DNA of 64,000 bases from Hanleya hanleyi (Eukaryota > Mollusca > Polyplacophora > Lepidopleurida > Hanleyidae). This document shows positions 10,689 to 22,215 of this stretch, piece after piece. Numbering within the stretch: the first letter of the stretch is position 1; each line of letters starts with the position of its first letter. The stretch is taken from positions 62,001-126,000 of the forward strand of contig JAVTVY010037242.1 of NCBI GenBank assembly GCA_036873755.1, given 5' to 3'. Under the pieces are notes generated by a model, which saw only the letters and a list, made by a program, of their open reading frames with translations, searched no databases and was not told the DNA's origin. The position numbers were made by a program, and so were the translations under genes.

Positions 10689-11876
10689 TTTTGATATCGG
10701 CAAAAGATGTACCGAAAGATCATGACTTTGCGGAGACAACCACAGGACTGATCGGAGACTTGTCACCTCTGACAGATTCTGTGATACTCTTAATATGGCT
10801 TGACAAACCATATTCGAGTACCAAAAGGAATGTGTAAATAATTAGTTACTACTTACAAGTTGTTGCATTATGTGTTGATGTATTGGTGTAGTTTATTATA
10901 ATTCACACTAACATGACTAACTTATATTATGTTGTGAAAGCTTCAAGGATCTTGGGAATGTAGGGTTTGCACTATATACTCTCATGTATGTATACGGATA
11001 CATGAATATTACCTACATGTATGTTTATTCCTTCCTAGAAAATAATTGTTTAATATGACTTAAAATTTATGTGAGTCATTCATGTTGACTTAATGTACAC
11101 TTCTGGATTTTCAAAATATAAAAGTATAGTTCTCTGTTGTGCTCTTTTACTGAGACACCGGTTGAAAATCAAGTGCTAGGGTCAGACTTGTCTGCAGCAA
11201 GTCTTCCCATCAAACTTTTTCAGCCGGGGTTTCAAGTGAAAAGCAACATTACATTTTCTATTTTTGATTTTCAGGCATTATATTTAATTATCCAACATGA
11301 ATTCTTTCTCAATTTTATTCATTTATGTTCTTTACAATAGATCACTGTGTCAGAATAAGTATTACTGACTTGACTAGAACCTATATCTCTCTTTACATAG
11401 TGATCAGTGTCCTTGTTTTGCATTTGGAATATTGTATCTAAACAAGAATATATATGTACATAGTCCTCAATATAACCCATGTATGTAAGTATGTAAATGA
11501 TGTAGTGATACATGTAACAAAATTAAAAAAAAAAAAAAAAAATGAAGATTGACTAAATAATCACTCTTGAATGATAATGAATATCTTTGTTCCTACTCTA
11601 TGTATACAGATATATCCTAAACATTGCTAACTCTCTGCATTTCACATCTGAGTGTTTCAGCTGTATGGTGTCCACAGACAGAAGTGACCCAAGAAAGCCA
11701 AGAGCAAAAGCTCCCCATATTCCAGACAAGTATCAGCAACCTCAGCCACAGCTCAACATTGCACAGGAACCTTCAACTTTAATCAACATCACACAAGAAC
11801 TTCTAAAAACTCCACCTAACATCAATTACCATGACCACCACAGACAATTTATTACAGTTTCGGGACGAAACTTATT
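10689..11876 (+). other. 3' noncoding part of the LTR retrotransposon
   Basis: AT-rich sequence between the pol stop and the purine tract. It contains an A-tract at 11526-11542. An open frame with ATG at 11665 runs into the 3' LTR; it is Pro/Gln-rich at the start and has an acceptor-like TGTTTCAG just before it. It could be a small spliced accessory ORF or a remnant; no family was recognised. Confidence 0.5.
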
Positions 11877-11892
11877 CGGGGACGGAGGGAAC
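11877..11892 (+). other. polypurine tract
   Basis: CGGGGACGGAGGGAAC directly abuts the 3' LTR start TATAAC. Position and purine richness match the plus-strand priming site of LTR retrotransposons. Confidence 0.8.
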
Positions 11893-12631
11893 TATAACAG
11901 AGCCATAAGACATGTACATGTAAATTTGTAAAATGAACATGTACCTCAATTATATTTCATTACTATTTAATATTTGTTTGTTATGTAACACATGTTGGAA
12001 TTAGGATTTAGGGGTTTGAGTATTGATTGTAATAGGATGTTTTGATAACAGTTGACATTTAATTAGTGTTGTTAGACCATTTCTGACCAGCTGGTGCAAA
12101 GACAGGAGCCAGGTGTCAATTGTAGTCAGACTGTCATTTTAGTCTCAGATAATCCTTGTTGTTATTAGGTAAGAGTCCCTACTGTTAATTGAGATGTCAT
12201 ACTGAATGAACAGGATAGCTGGCAGACATGACAGGACGTTAGGATTACTTGAACAATTGTTGAAAGTGTGTTATGATTGTTAAGAATGTCTACCTGTGGA
12301 TTTCACTAAAACTATAATGTATATAAATATGTATGCAGTAGGAAACCAAATCAGTTCACTTTTAGAATTCATCTTGGCATGCGACTTTGCAGCGCCAAGG
12401 CAGTTCGTGTATGTAAGTTATATAGGTAACACTTGTAAATGTAGGTTGCTATATGTACTAACATATAGTTTCTGTAATAACTGGAAGTGCTGTATAATTG
12501 TGTAAATTGGAATTAATATTACGTCAAGGTTAAATAATTAGAATAGGGTAAATAAAGCTAGGTTGTGTTATATTTAACATGGACTACGAGTTACTTATTA
12601 ATGTGATAACCAGTGAGCCAACCTGGTTATA
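11893..12631 (+). repeat. 3' LTR
   Basis: 739 bp, same length and ends as the 5' LTR, over 99% identical by eye. It is followed by ATAT, matching the 4 bases before the 5' LTR. Confidence 0.95.
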
Positions 12632-12704
12632 ATATTCTTATTGGCGTAAACCAAAACGGCGAGCCTGCCGGGTTTCACATAACCCTTGTTTTGTTTTTTC
12701 AATG

Positions 12705-13065
12705 TTGGAATTTTAACACCATTCTCTTAACACCGTTTTGGCGTTAAACTGGTGTCGAAACACCTCCTTTTCTTAACACTGTTTTTTGGTGTTGAACTGG
12801 TCTAACACCAATTTTCAGTGTTAGATTTTCAACACCATTCTTTCAACACCGTTTTTTGGTGTTGAACTGGTCTCGACACCATTTTTCAGTGTTGGATTGG
12901 GTCAACACCATTTTCTCAACACCGTTTTTGGTGTTGAACTGGCCTCAACACCACATTTTGGTGTTGAATTATGTCAACACCATTTCTCAACACCACTTAT
13001 TGGTGTTGAACTGGCCTCAACACTAAAAAATGGTGTTGGGCCAACACCGTTTTTCTGGCTGTGTC
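12705..13065. repeat. AACACC/GGTGTT short-palindrome array
   Basis: Repeated pairs such as CAACACCGTTTTTGGTGTTG recur about every 60-70 bp, joined by GAACTGG..TC spacers. Each pair is a small hairpin. This looks like a MITE or satellite-like element built from its own terminal motif. It lies just outside the LTR retrotransposon. Confidence 0.75.
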
Positions 13066-13489
13066 TAGCCTGCTTGCTTTGATATTTCTTCTAAGCGGAT
13101 TAAACACAGGCGGTGGAAGATGAGACTGATAAGATGTTATTCCCCCTCCCCCCTCTTTTGTAGGCTCCATGATAAAGGCTAACGGTCGTTTGTTTGAAAA
13201 CAAATCAGCGATGCTTGCCTTGTCGGAATTAAATGGTCCCGCACATTCACATCTGCAAAATTATATATCCTCGTATTTAATATGTGGACTGTTTTTGGCT
13301 GGTAAAATTCAGGTTTTGTGAAATGATGTTTTTGACTGAGGGCAGGGTCGATCGACAGGCAGAAGGGAAGATGACCCTGTTTGGAGGTTGTGTAAAGTCC
13401 GGCACCAAATTTGTAAAAGCGCATATCATTAGTGGAAGTAATAAGAAGGCGAAAATTTACGACTTACGGCTAAAATGAATTACAGGCAT

Positions 13490-13860
13490 CCTGTAATTAC
13501 GAATTAATGCAGGCTTGGCGATTTTATACCATGGTATATATTATTTACAGGTATCCTCTAAATACGAATTGTGGCAGGCTTGGCGATTTACAGGCATCCT
13601 GTAAATAGGAATTATGGCAGGCTCAGCATTTTATACCATGGTATATATTATTTACAGGTATCCTCTAAATACGAATTGTGGCAGACTTGGCGATTTACAG
13701 GCATCCTGTAAATAGGAATTGTGGCAGGCTCGGCATTTTATACCATGGTACAAAATAATTACAGGCATCCTGTAAATACGAATTATGGCAGGCTTGGCAT
13801 TTTATACCATGGTATATATTATTAAGAGGCAGCCTCTAAATGGCGAATTCTGGCAGGGAT
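13490..13860 (+). repeat. tandem repeat of ATACCATGGTAT / CAGGCATCCTGTAAAT units
   Basis: TTTTATACCATGGTA occurs at about 13524, 13629, 13735 and 13800. It alternates with ACAGG(C/T)ATCCT(G/C)TAAATA and GGCAGGCT(T/C)GGC. The period is about 105 bp, with subunits. The sequence just before it (13284-13478) is open but not recognisable. Confidence 0.75.
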
Positions 13861-14960
13861 GGCCAACCATAGATAGTCTTCACTGTCCCTTTTGATGTCA
13901 GAAATGATGTTAACAACTTCATACTTTGAGCGTCCTGCATTGACTGCGAGATGTTGTGACAAGGCAGAGAATTCGAATTGCGGTTTTTTCGATATTAAAA
14001 AAAATATTTTAAGACTCGCTAAATAGAAAGGAGTGCCTAATTGACCCCATGGACTACCACCACTTAAAACGAAATATTGAGTCCGAGAGTAAGTTGTTGG
14101 TGTTGAGTAACCTTGACAAAGCATTGACCTTGACAATCCAGTGACCTTTTCACCTCAGTCTTGATATCCGACACATCCCATGAATGCATATACTCACAAG
14201 AATGTGATTTTAAACGGTTTTCTGATTTTTTTCTTCTACCTTTTCACCTCAAGAGGTTTCTTGTTTGCCATCAGCGTGACTTATCCGTGAAACTGAATCA
14301 CAATCTATATATCCTGTGCCATGTTTTCAAATTTTCCTGTTCTGGGTACCATATATTAAAATCTTTGCCCTATTTGACCTTTGATAATTTCAGAACCTGT
14401 CATACCGTCTCTGTCGGATGTATGCACTCAAATAAATCAGTTTCGATGATTTACTGATTTTTAGGTCACAGTGACCTTCAAGTTTGACCTACTGACCTCA
14501 AGTTTGGTAAGCGACATCTGCGTTGACCCTAGTTATCCTGGTCAAAATTGTGAAAGAAGCGTCAATTTGTTGGAGAGTTAGGAAATTAAATATAAGAAAA
14601 TAAGGAGAAAGACGAAGAGAAGAATGTCCATAGGACTTCGTCATCTGTAGCTGACGTGGTCCAAAATAATATAAATAAACAATGAAACTACTTGAAAATA
14701 TTACGTTTTGTTCGATCGTTAAACCTATCTGCGAGATATTCAACATGATTTATAGTCAATATGTATGACAAGAAAACTGGAATGGGCGGCGCTCGTCCAA
14801 AAAACATGGACCAAAAAAAATAGATGGATATATATTTAGTTGTGCTCGTAAACGAGTCGGAAGTGGGGTGTGACCGTTGGCCTTGGAAATTGGCAGGTGA
14901 CACGTATGGACATGTCTGGTATCCTATGCAGCGAGGGTCTGAACAGGTCGGGGCCGTAAT
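13861..14960. other. intergenic stretch rich in TGACCT half-sites
   Basis: No supported gene. From about 14100 to 14520 the motif (T)GACCT or its complement recurs many times (for example GGTCACAGTGACCT followed by TTTGACCTACTGACCTC). This pattern is familiar from intergenic repeats of bivalves and gastropods, a point from memory rather than a search. The rest is unremarkable AT-rich sequence. Confidence 0.45.
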
Positions 14961-14966
14961 CTTGGA

Positions 14967-15093
14967 TATGAAAGGCCATTCGCGCCATAAATCCCTCTTT
15001 TAAACGTTCAAACTTTTTGAACGTTAAGAAATTATGAACGTTTAAAAAGTTTAAACGTTTAAACTTGCACCAACCAATCAGATGTCATGAATT
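14967..15093 (+). repeat. left terminal inverted repeat
   Basis: Starts TATGAAAGGCC. It contains several AACGTT/AAACGTTTAAA palindromes (14999-15064), then TTGCACCAACCAATCAGATGTC. It pairs with 23311-23440. The clustered AACGTT palindromes could be recognition sites for a recombinase. Confidence 0.85.
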
Positions 15094-16262
15094 TAAGAAA
15101 TAAATGTTAGTTTTCCGTCCTCTAACTGCCCAGATAATGGATGGTAATACGGAATTGTCTATTGTTTTGGGACGAAGCCGCAGGCTGAGTCCTAAAACAT
15201 AAAGGCAATTCCGTTTTACCATCCATTATCTTGGCAGTTAGAGGACGGAAAAGTAACATTTATTTCTATTCTAAAGCATCATTTATAAAGGTTACCAATG
15301 CTGAATAAAAGAATAAATGTGGTCATCGTACTCATTTGAAATTCAATTTCCCCTGACAACAAACTCGGATAGACCCGTCCAGATCATCTTTTCTGGCGTT
15401 CCACTGGGGCCGGTCTATTCTTTCAGGCGAGGGATGTGGAGCGGGGGGGAGTGATGAAGCTCGGGGAACGATATTCCTGTATTTCAGTGCAGAGACAGTG
15501 TTTACTCTCGTTTTAAAAATTGCAGACTTCATTTAGACGCAATCCTATGTGCGACGAAGAATCATTTATATCAGATTCCAATAATTATCTCACACCGATT
15601 ACGGCGTTGAACTGTACGACCTCGAGACAGTTGCCATCATAGTTTTGCTGACTCCGCCCTCGAGCTGCGCGTGGGTTTACACCCGACACAGTGGCACTAT
15701 ACCGAATGATTGTGATGGATTCTGAAAATTCTGGAGGATTTTTTATTACAGGAGATAAGATATACACTCTCTGAAATTTTCTTTCGAGTTGCCAAGCAAT
15801 TTACAGTCCCAAATATCAACATATCTTAGCTAAAACAGGGGCACCGCCTCCTGTGAACAGCGGTCCGATTGAAATCTATCTTGAGTGGCAGCTGTCGTCA
15901 TTGCAATGTTACGATTTCTGCACGTGCGTCATTCATAAATTTACTATGATTGCCACGCCCTCGGATACACAAGACAGCGAAACGACAAGAATCATGCGAA
16001 ATAATTCGCATTTGTTAGCCTTTCGAGTCGCAAAACTAAGTGAAAACAGATAATAATCTATTGAAAGTCGAAAATCGCGAGTAATTCTCATTTATAGCCA
16101 TTTACTATGGAGCAGACGGTGGGATAACCTATCCACCCCGTCCAAATCATATTTGGAATAGGTCTATTTTGGAATAGTTACGTGAGAAAGGGTACTATAT
16201 CGTCCAATATAGGACAGCAATCTCCCTATGCTTTCAATGCTCAAGATCAGACGGATGCTTTA
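15094..16262. mobile_element. nested 1.17-kb insertion with 5-bp target duplication
   Basis: GAATT occurs on both sides (15089-15093 and 16263-16267). The right arm of the host element has this site once and unbroken (CATTTAGAATTCATGAC context in inverted form near 23310), so it gives the empty site. The insertion starts TAAGAAATAAATG with a strong hairpin and ends GGATGCTTTA. No coding region was recognised. It entered after the palindrome formed. Confidence 0.8.
15096..15267. repeat. 62-bp-arm hairpin at the edge of the nested insertion
   Basis: AGAAATAAATGTTAG...ACGGAATTG is repeated in inverted form, ending CATTTATTTCT, around a ~48-bp loop with GGACGAAGCCGCAGGCT. The arms are over 90% matched by eye. 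It looks like a foldback MITE. Confidence 0.85.
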
Positions 16263-16267
16263 GAATT

Positions 16268-16500
16268 GACATTTAGAAGACGTTTCCTGTCACAAACCAA
16301 ACGTTTCCGCTAGTAATATTCGAGACTTTTGAACGTTTCCGATTAAAAGAATAACGTTTCCGGTTGTGATCGTCCAATCAAATTTGTTTACCTCTTTCTT
16401 CTGTAGACGTGTCCTGTCAAAAGCAAACGTTTCCGGTAGTAATATTCAAAAGTTTTAAACGTTTCCGGTTTAAGAGAAAACGTTTCCGGTATGTAGTCTA
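16268..16500 (+). repeat. subterminal cluster of AACGTTTCC motifs, left arm
   Basis: About eight copies of (A/G)ACGTTTCC(G/T) occur at 20-45-bp spacing, some followed by GGTAGTAATATTC. The inverted counterpart is at 23080-23310 (GGAAACGTT). Such subterminal motif clusters resemble transposase-binding repeats of hAT, MuDR and CACTA elements. Confidence 0.8.
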
Positions 16501-17130
16501 TTTCAACCAATCAAAATCGCCCTTACAAATTAGAGTGTCTTTAGAGCCGGGACAATTTGCGCGGGACATGATGGCGGACGGCTGGCTGATTGCAAGTTTG
16601 CCCATCATGCCAATTAGCAACAGATCAAGTCGACTGCAGCCGATCAGAACCAGATTCGAAAGACCCATAACCCTTACAAATATTCGCGCATATATACACA
16701 GGTTGCAAATGTTTACAATCGGGTCCCACTTCCGTAAAACTCTTCGAATGAAGGGAGACAATTCGATTACCATGCAAATAAACCGGCAATGGATCAAGAC
16801 GACTCACATTTATAGTCGGGATTTAACGTCATATAGCGGAGGAAATTTATCAATGCGATACATTAGTCACAGAACTTATATTCATGCTTTGTTTATAATA
16901 AATATTTTTATGACAAATTCTGAGTCAATTAATAGTATAGCAATCTTCAAACCTAGGCCTATAGGGCAGTGGGTAAGGCCTATTCTGCTATAATATGACG
17001 GGGGATACGCCCGAGATGGTAACCAACAGTTGATAACTCTGCCGGTATATCTCAGATATTTGATTCTGTTTAGTTCTGAGTAAACCTACACAGATACCCG
17101 TTTCAGAAGTATATCGTTTGCCATACATTT
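16501..17130. other. left-arm interior of the palindromic element, no gene
   Basis: An open frame runs across the AACGTTTCC cluster to 16993 but shows no recognisable domain and overlaps open frames on the other strand. It is probably not coding. Nothing else stands out. Confidence 0.4.
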
Positions 17131-17149
17131 CTTTTACCTCACGACGAGA

Positions 17150-17990
17150 AGTTTACCGTAAAAGATGGTGTCGATTCGACGGGAATTTTCCGCAATACAC
17201 CGACACAAAAAGTTTTAATAACTTTCATTGAAAACGCATCCGTAAAATACAAATCTAAATAGTTTTCATTTTGATTATTATAGGGTCTTGAAAATATAAA
17301 CATTTTTGTATATTCTTCGTTTTTCTTGTAACGTTTACAAGAAAAGTTGGAGCTGAATTCGCCGAGAATTTTCTGCGATATACGACGCCATGCAGGTTTC
17401 AATACCGGTAACTTACTTTGAAAGACGCATCCACAAAATAAAAATCTAACTGCTTATTTTTCTTCTCAAGTATTGTAGGATCATAAAATATAAATATTAT
17501 TTCTGTATCTTAGGCGTTTTCTTGTAATATTTATCGAAAAAGTTAGTGTCAATTCGCAAGGAATTTTCCGCGATATACCGCTACCGACACTAGGTATTGA
17601 TATCTTCACTTGAAAAGGCTTCCGTAAAATAAAAGTTCCAAAGGCATAAATTTCTTCTCTAATATTATAGGATCATGAAATAAAATATTATTTCTGTTTC
17701 TTTATCAGGTTCCTTGTAATATCATGAATGGGAAAGACGGTGTCGATTTGACGGGAATTTTTCGCGATATTCCTGACAGTATAGATTTTGATAACTTTCC
17801 TTTGCAAACGCATCCATAAAATAAAAACCTAAAACATATTTTTATCTCAGTATTATAGGATTATTAAATTATAAATGTCATGAATTATTATCGCAAATAA
17901 TATCATTATCCTCAGCTATTTCTTGAAATGTTTACTTGTACACACGTAACACTATTTGCCCGGAATTCTGCCGAAGTTCGCCAGGACAGA
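17150..17990 (+). repeat. tandem repeat, ~190-bp units, about 4.5 copies
   Basis: The anchor (GTGTCGATTCGACGGGAATTTTCCGC and variants) recurs near 17166, 17348, 17545, 17740 and, decayed, 17950. Each unit continues with ACGCATCC(G/A)(T/C)AAAATA and ATTATAGGATCAT. It is present only in the left arm of the palindrome, so it arose or was lost after arm duplication. Confidence 0.8.
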
Positions 17991-18799
17991 GTTCCATATA
18001 AAAATCATAGGTTGAGACCAATAGATATCCGGTAGCTAAAATGACATCCAAGACCTTGACTCAAAACGATATTTGGTGTATGACACGGCGGATAAAAAGT
18101 GGCATCGAAACACTAGATTGCTCTTGATCAATGTGGCAAATGAATATAAAATGACAATTTGGTCAGAAAGGATACGAAAGTTTTGTGTTTTGTGAAAACA
18201 ATGGTACCGTGCCATAATAGTACTAAATTATATTTCTAAATATGCAGAGGCATCGGTCTAGCCACATAAAGAAGATAAGGTATCTTATAAGAATAAAGTT
18301 TGAATTTAAACTTATTTCCGTAGGACATGAAATATAAAACTTAAAAATAGCCCATGCAGTTTAACGTATATGAGTAGTATACAGCAAGCATTACAGCGCT
18401 AGTTGACCTGGCGTGAGAATCTGGCGTCGAGGTCAAGTGCAAAAGATTGCACCGTCTCAAAAAGGACGCCGTCTCATGTGGAGGTCATGTGGAGGTCACG
18501 TGATGGTCAAGTGCATGGGGCATGTATTCCTCCGCAGTGATGTTGTCTGGCGGTGATACGGTCTGCCTCCGCGGACAGAAAGTATTCCCCAGACTTCAAA
18601 TACGCTGCATGGACCGATTGGGTCGAGTGGGGTGTCAAAGTGAAGCTCTCCTCCAGGATCATATGGAATGCATGTACTGGTTTTTTCTATCATGCGGCGG
18701 TCACGTGATTAGGAATGCATGTACTGACTTGTATGCCGTCCATTCATTTGAGTCGGGGACTTGGGGTCCCTACGGAAGGATTTTGCAAGTCATGGGTGA

Positions 18800-20075
18800 G
18801 TGTATGTAAAATGAGGATTTGTCTCGAAAATATAAAAAGCGGAACACGGACTCTACCCCTACAATAGAGGAAAACCCCTATCAACTCTATCCCAAAGGGC
18901 TAATATTGGTCCCCGGGTTTATCGGGTTCTGCCTGGAGTGGGTGTATGTAAATTGAAGATTTGTCCCGAAAATATAAAAAGCGGAACACGGACTATACCC
19001 CTACAATAGAGGGAAACCCCTATCAATCCTATCCCAAAGGGCGAATATCGGTCCCTGGCTTATCCGGGCACGCTGAGAGGAGTAGGGTGGGGGGCTGGGT
19101 GCATGTAAATTGAGGATTTGTCCCGACAATATAAAAAGCGGAACACGGACTTTACCCCTACAATAGAGGAAAACTCCTATCAACCTTGCCCAAAAGTTCG
19201 AATATCGGTCCCCCGGGCTTATCGGGGCCTGCTGAGAGAGGTAGGGTGGGGGAGTGGGTGCATGTAAATTCAGGATTTGTCCTCGAGAATTTAAAAAGCG
19301 GAACACGGACTGTACCCCTAAAATAGGGGAAAACTCCTATCAACCACGTCTAGTGGGGCTTATCGGGGCCTGCCGACAGAGATAGGATGGGAGAGTGGGT
19401 GCATGTAAATTGAGGATTTGTCCCGAAAATATAAAAAAGCGGAACACGGACTTTACCCCTACAATAGGGGAAAACTCCTATCAACCTTTTCCAAAAGTTC
19501 GAATATCGGTCCCCCGGGCTTATCGGGACCTGCTGAGAGAGGTGGGGTGGGGGAGTGGGTGCATGTAAATTGAGGATTTGTCCTCGAGAATTTAAAAAGC
19601 GGAACACGGACTTTACCCCTAAAATAGGGGAAAACTCCTATCAACCAGGTCTAGTGGGGCTTATCGGAGCCTGCCGACAGAGATAGGATGGGGGAGTGGG
19701 TGCATGTAAATTGAGGATTTGTCCCGAAAATATAAAAAGCGGAACACGGACTTTACCCCTACAATAGGGGAAAACTCCTATCAACCTTTTCCAAAAGTTC
19801 GAATATCGGTCCCCCGGGCTTATCGGGGCCTGCTGAGACAGGTAGGGTGGGGGAGTGGGTGCATGTAAATTGAGGATTTGTCCCCGAAAATATAAAAAGC
19901 GGAACACGGGCTTTACCCCTAAAAGAGAGGAAAACTCCTATCAACCACGTCTAGTGGGGCTTATCGGGACCTGCCGACAGAGGTAGAGTGGGGGAGTGGG
20001 TGTATGTAAATTTAGAATTTGCCCCGAAAATATAAAAGTGGAACACGGACTTTACCCCGAAAATAGGGGAGGAGC
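18800..20075 (+). repeat. array of nine TATA-bearing units, left arm
   Basis: Units carry GTGCATGTAAATTGAGGATT, a TATAAAAAG-type box, then GGAACACGGACTTTACCCC and GGTCCCCGGGCTTATCGGGG. Boxes start at 18831, 18973, 19130, 19291, 19430, 19591, 19731, 19891 and 20031, so spacing alternates near 140 and 160 bp (a ~300-bp dimer). Two of the nine read TTTAAAAAG. Two small hairpins recur per unit (CCCCTA..TAGGGG and CCCCG..CGGGG). The boxes point toward the element centre. The open frames across it are repeat by-products. Confidence 0.9.
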
Positions 20076-21060
20076 ACCCGACTGGACTAATGGTTCGTAG
20101 TATAGAAAGCAGGCATTTTGGGTGGGTATGTGGGGGTGTGTTTGGGTAGAGATGCACCGCTATGGGCCCGAATGGGTCGTGGAAGGTGTCAAAGTGAAGC
20201 TTGTGTGGGATAGAGTCAGAATGGCGTGTTTTTAAGTGCAAGTCGCGTCAATCTGCGCATGCGTAGTTGGTTGTAGTAAGTAAAGTGGCCATTTTGGGGC
20301 AGTGCAGGAAGGTATTTGGTGTAGAGATGGACCATCCTTAGTCCGAATGCGTCCTGGGAGGTGTCATTTTGTAGCTTTCGTGGTGTAGACCCCCATTTGA
20401 GGCATGTCCATATCATATGTGACGTCATCGGTGACGCCATCAGTCCGTGTGGTAGCGATAGTGGACATTTTGGGGCAGTGAAGGAAGGTATTTGGTGTAG
20501 AGATGGACCATCCTTGGTACGAATACGTCGTGGGAGGTGTCATGTTGTAGCTCTCGGGGTTTACATCCCGATTTGAGAGATGTTCACGACATCTGTGACG
20601 ACATCGGTGACGTCATTAGTAGGAGTAGTAGCCAAAGTGGCCGTTTTTTGGGTGTGTGGAGGTGTGTTTGGGGTAGAGAGGGACCATCCTTGGTCCGAAT
20701 ACGTCGTGGGGGTGTCATTTTGTAGCTCTCGGGGTATAGACCCCGATTTGAGGTATGTCCGCGTCATCGGGGACGTCATCAGTACGAGTAGTAGCCAAAG
20801 TGGGCATTTTGGGGCAGTGAAGGAAGGTATTTGGGGTAGAGAGGGACCATCCTTGGTCCGAATGCGTCGTGGGAGGTGTCATTTTGTAGTTCTCGGGATG
20901 TACATCCCGTTTTGGGGGATGTTCACGTCATCGGTGACGTCATCAGTACGAGTTGTAGCCAAAGTGGGCATTTTGGGGCAGTGAAGGAAGGTATTTGGTC
21001 TAGAGATGGACCACTATTGGTCCGAATGCGTCGTGTGGGGTATCAGTGTGAAGCTCTCGT
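20076..21060 (+). repeat. CRE (TGACGTCA) tandem array at palindrome centre
   Basis: Units of about 163-178 bp run from GTCATTTTGTAGCTCTCGGG through GACGTCATCGGTGACGTCA to GACCATCCTTGGTCCGAAT; anchors lie near 20363, 20539, 20717 and 20880. Each unit has one to three TGACGTCA or near sites, the cAMP-response-element palindrome. Single GCGCATGC sites lie at its edges. The same array recurs at 33590-34262 and, in shorter form, in the 58-63 kb palindrome. Confidence 0.85.
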
Positions 21061-21399
21061 GGGTCAGACTGGCTTGTTTTCATTGGAGCTCGCGCCAATC
21101 GGCGCATGCGCAGTTGGCCAGTGGCTTTTTCCCGTCGTTCCTCCGTCTTTCATACGGATAGGTGTCCGAATGGACCGTGTGGGTATCAGTGTGAAGCTCC
21201 CGTGGGTCAGACTGACTCTACCCCGCACAAGCTTCACGTTGACACCTTCCACGACCCATTCGGACCCATAGCGGTGCATCTCTACACCAAACACACACCC
21301 ACATACCCCCCAAAATGCCTGCTTTCTATACTACGGCCAGACTGCGCATGCGCAGAATATTGAAAACGGACGAACCATTAGTCCAGTCGGGTGCTCCTC

Positions 21400-22215
21400 C
21401 CCTATTTTAGGGGTAAAGTCCGTGTTCCACTTTTTATATTGTCGGGACAAATCCTCAATTTACATACACCCACTCCCCCATCCTACCTCTGTCGGCAGGC
21501 TCCGATAAGCTCCACTAGACGTGGTTGATAGGAGTTTTCCCCTATTTTAGGGGTAAAGTCTGTGTTCCGCTTTTTATATTTTCGGGGACAAATCCTGAAT
21601 TTACATGCACCCACTCTCCAACCCTACTTCTCTCAGCGGGCCCAGATAAGCCAGGGACCGATATTCGCCCTTTGGGATAGGATTGATAGGGGTTTTCCTC
21701 TATTGTAGGTGTAAAGTTCCGCTTTTTATATTGTCGGGACAAATCCTCAATTTACATACACCCACTCCCCCATCCTACCTCTGTCGGCAGGCTCCGATAA
21801 GCCCCACTAGACGTGGTTGATAGGAGTTTTCCCCTATTTTAGGGGTAAAGTCTGTGTTCCGCTTTTTATATTTTCGGGGACAAATCCTCAATTTGCATGC
21901 ACCCACTCCGCCACCCTACTTCTCTCAGCGGGCCCGGATAAGCCAGGGACCGATAATTCGCCCTTTGGGATAGGATTGATAGGGGTTTTCCTCTATTGTA
22001 GGTGTAAAGTTCGTGTTCCGCTTTTATATTTTCGGGACAAATCCTCAATTTACATACACCCACTCCAGGCAGAACCCGATAAGCCCGGGGACCGATATTA
22101 GCCCTTTGGGATAGGGTTGATAGGGGTTTTCCTCTATTGCAGGGGTAAAGTCCGTGTTCCGCTTTTTATATTTTCGAGACAAATCCTCATTTTACATACA
22201 CCCACCCATGACTTG
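21400..22215 (-). repeat. array of six TATA-bearing units, right arm
   Basis: Inverted copies of the left-arm units; TATA boxes (seen as CTTTTTATA on the plus strand) lie at about 21431, 21571, 21722, 21862, 22021 and 22162. Spacing is 140-159 bp. They point left, toward the centre. The arm has three fewer units than the left, so the arrays have expanded or contracted independently. Confidence 0.9.

Larger units (their letters stand above)
4799..12631 (+). mobile_element. Ty3/gypsy-type LTR retrotransposon with chromodomain
   Basis: A 7.8-kb element with two 739-bp LTRs, a short leader, one 1600-codon pol ORF (protease, RT, RNase H, integrase, chromodomain), a long 3' noncoding part and a purine-rich tract before the 3' LTR. 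The flanking target duplication is ATAT, or AATAT if the LTR ends one base earlier. The LTR termini are TATAAC...GTTATA rather than TG...CA. By eye the LTRs differ at about three positions, so the insertion is young. The pol ORF is uninterrupted, so the copy may still be coding-competent, but no gag ORF with a CCHC knuckle is present. Domain order RT-RH-IN places it in Ty3/gypsy (Metaviridae). Confidence 0.95.

Noticed and set aside
16409..16993. 194-codon open frame
   Set aside because: Overlaps the AACGTTTCC cluster and open frames on the other strand, with no recognisable domain and no counterpart in the right arm.
19001..22101. Families of Pro-rich open frames with repeated HAPTPPPYLS text
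   Set aside because: Each is one TATA-array unit read in frame; no start context or domain.
18800..22215. Hammerhead ribozyme in the tandem units
   Set aside because: I looked for the CTGATGA...GAAA core in the repeats and did not find it.
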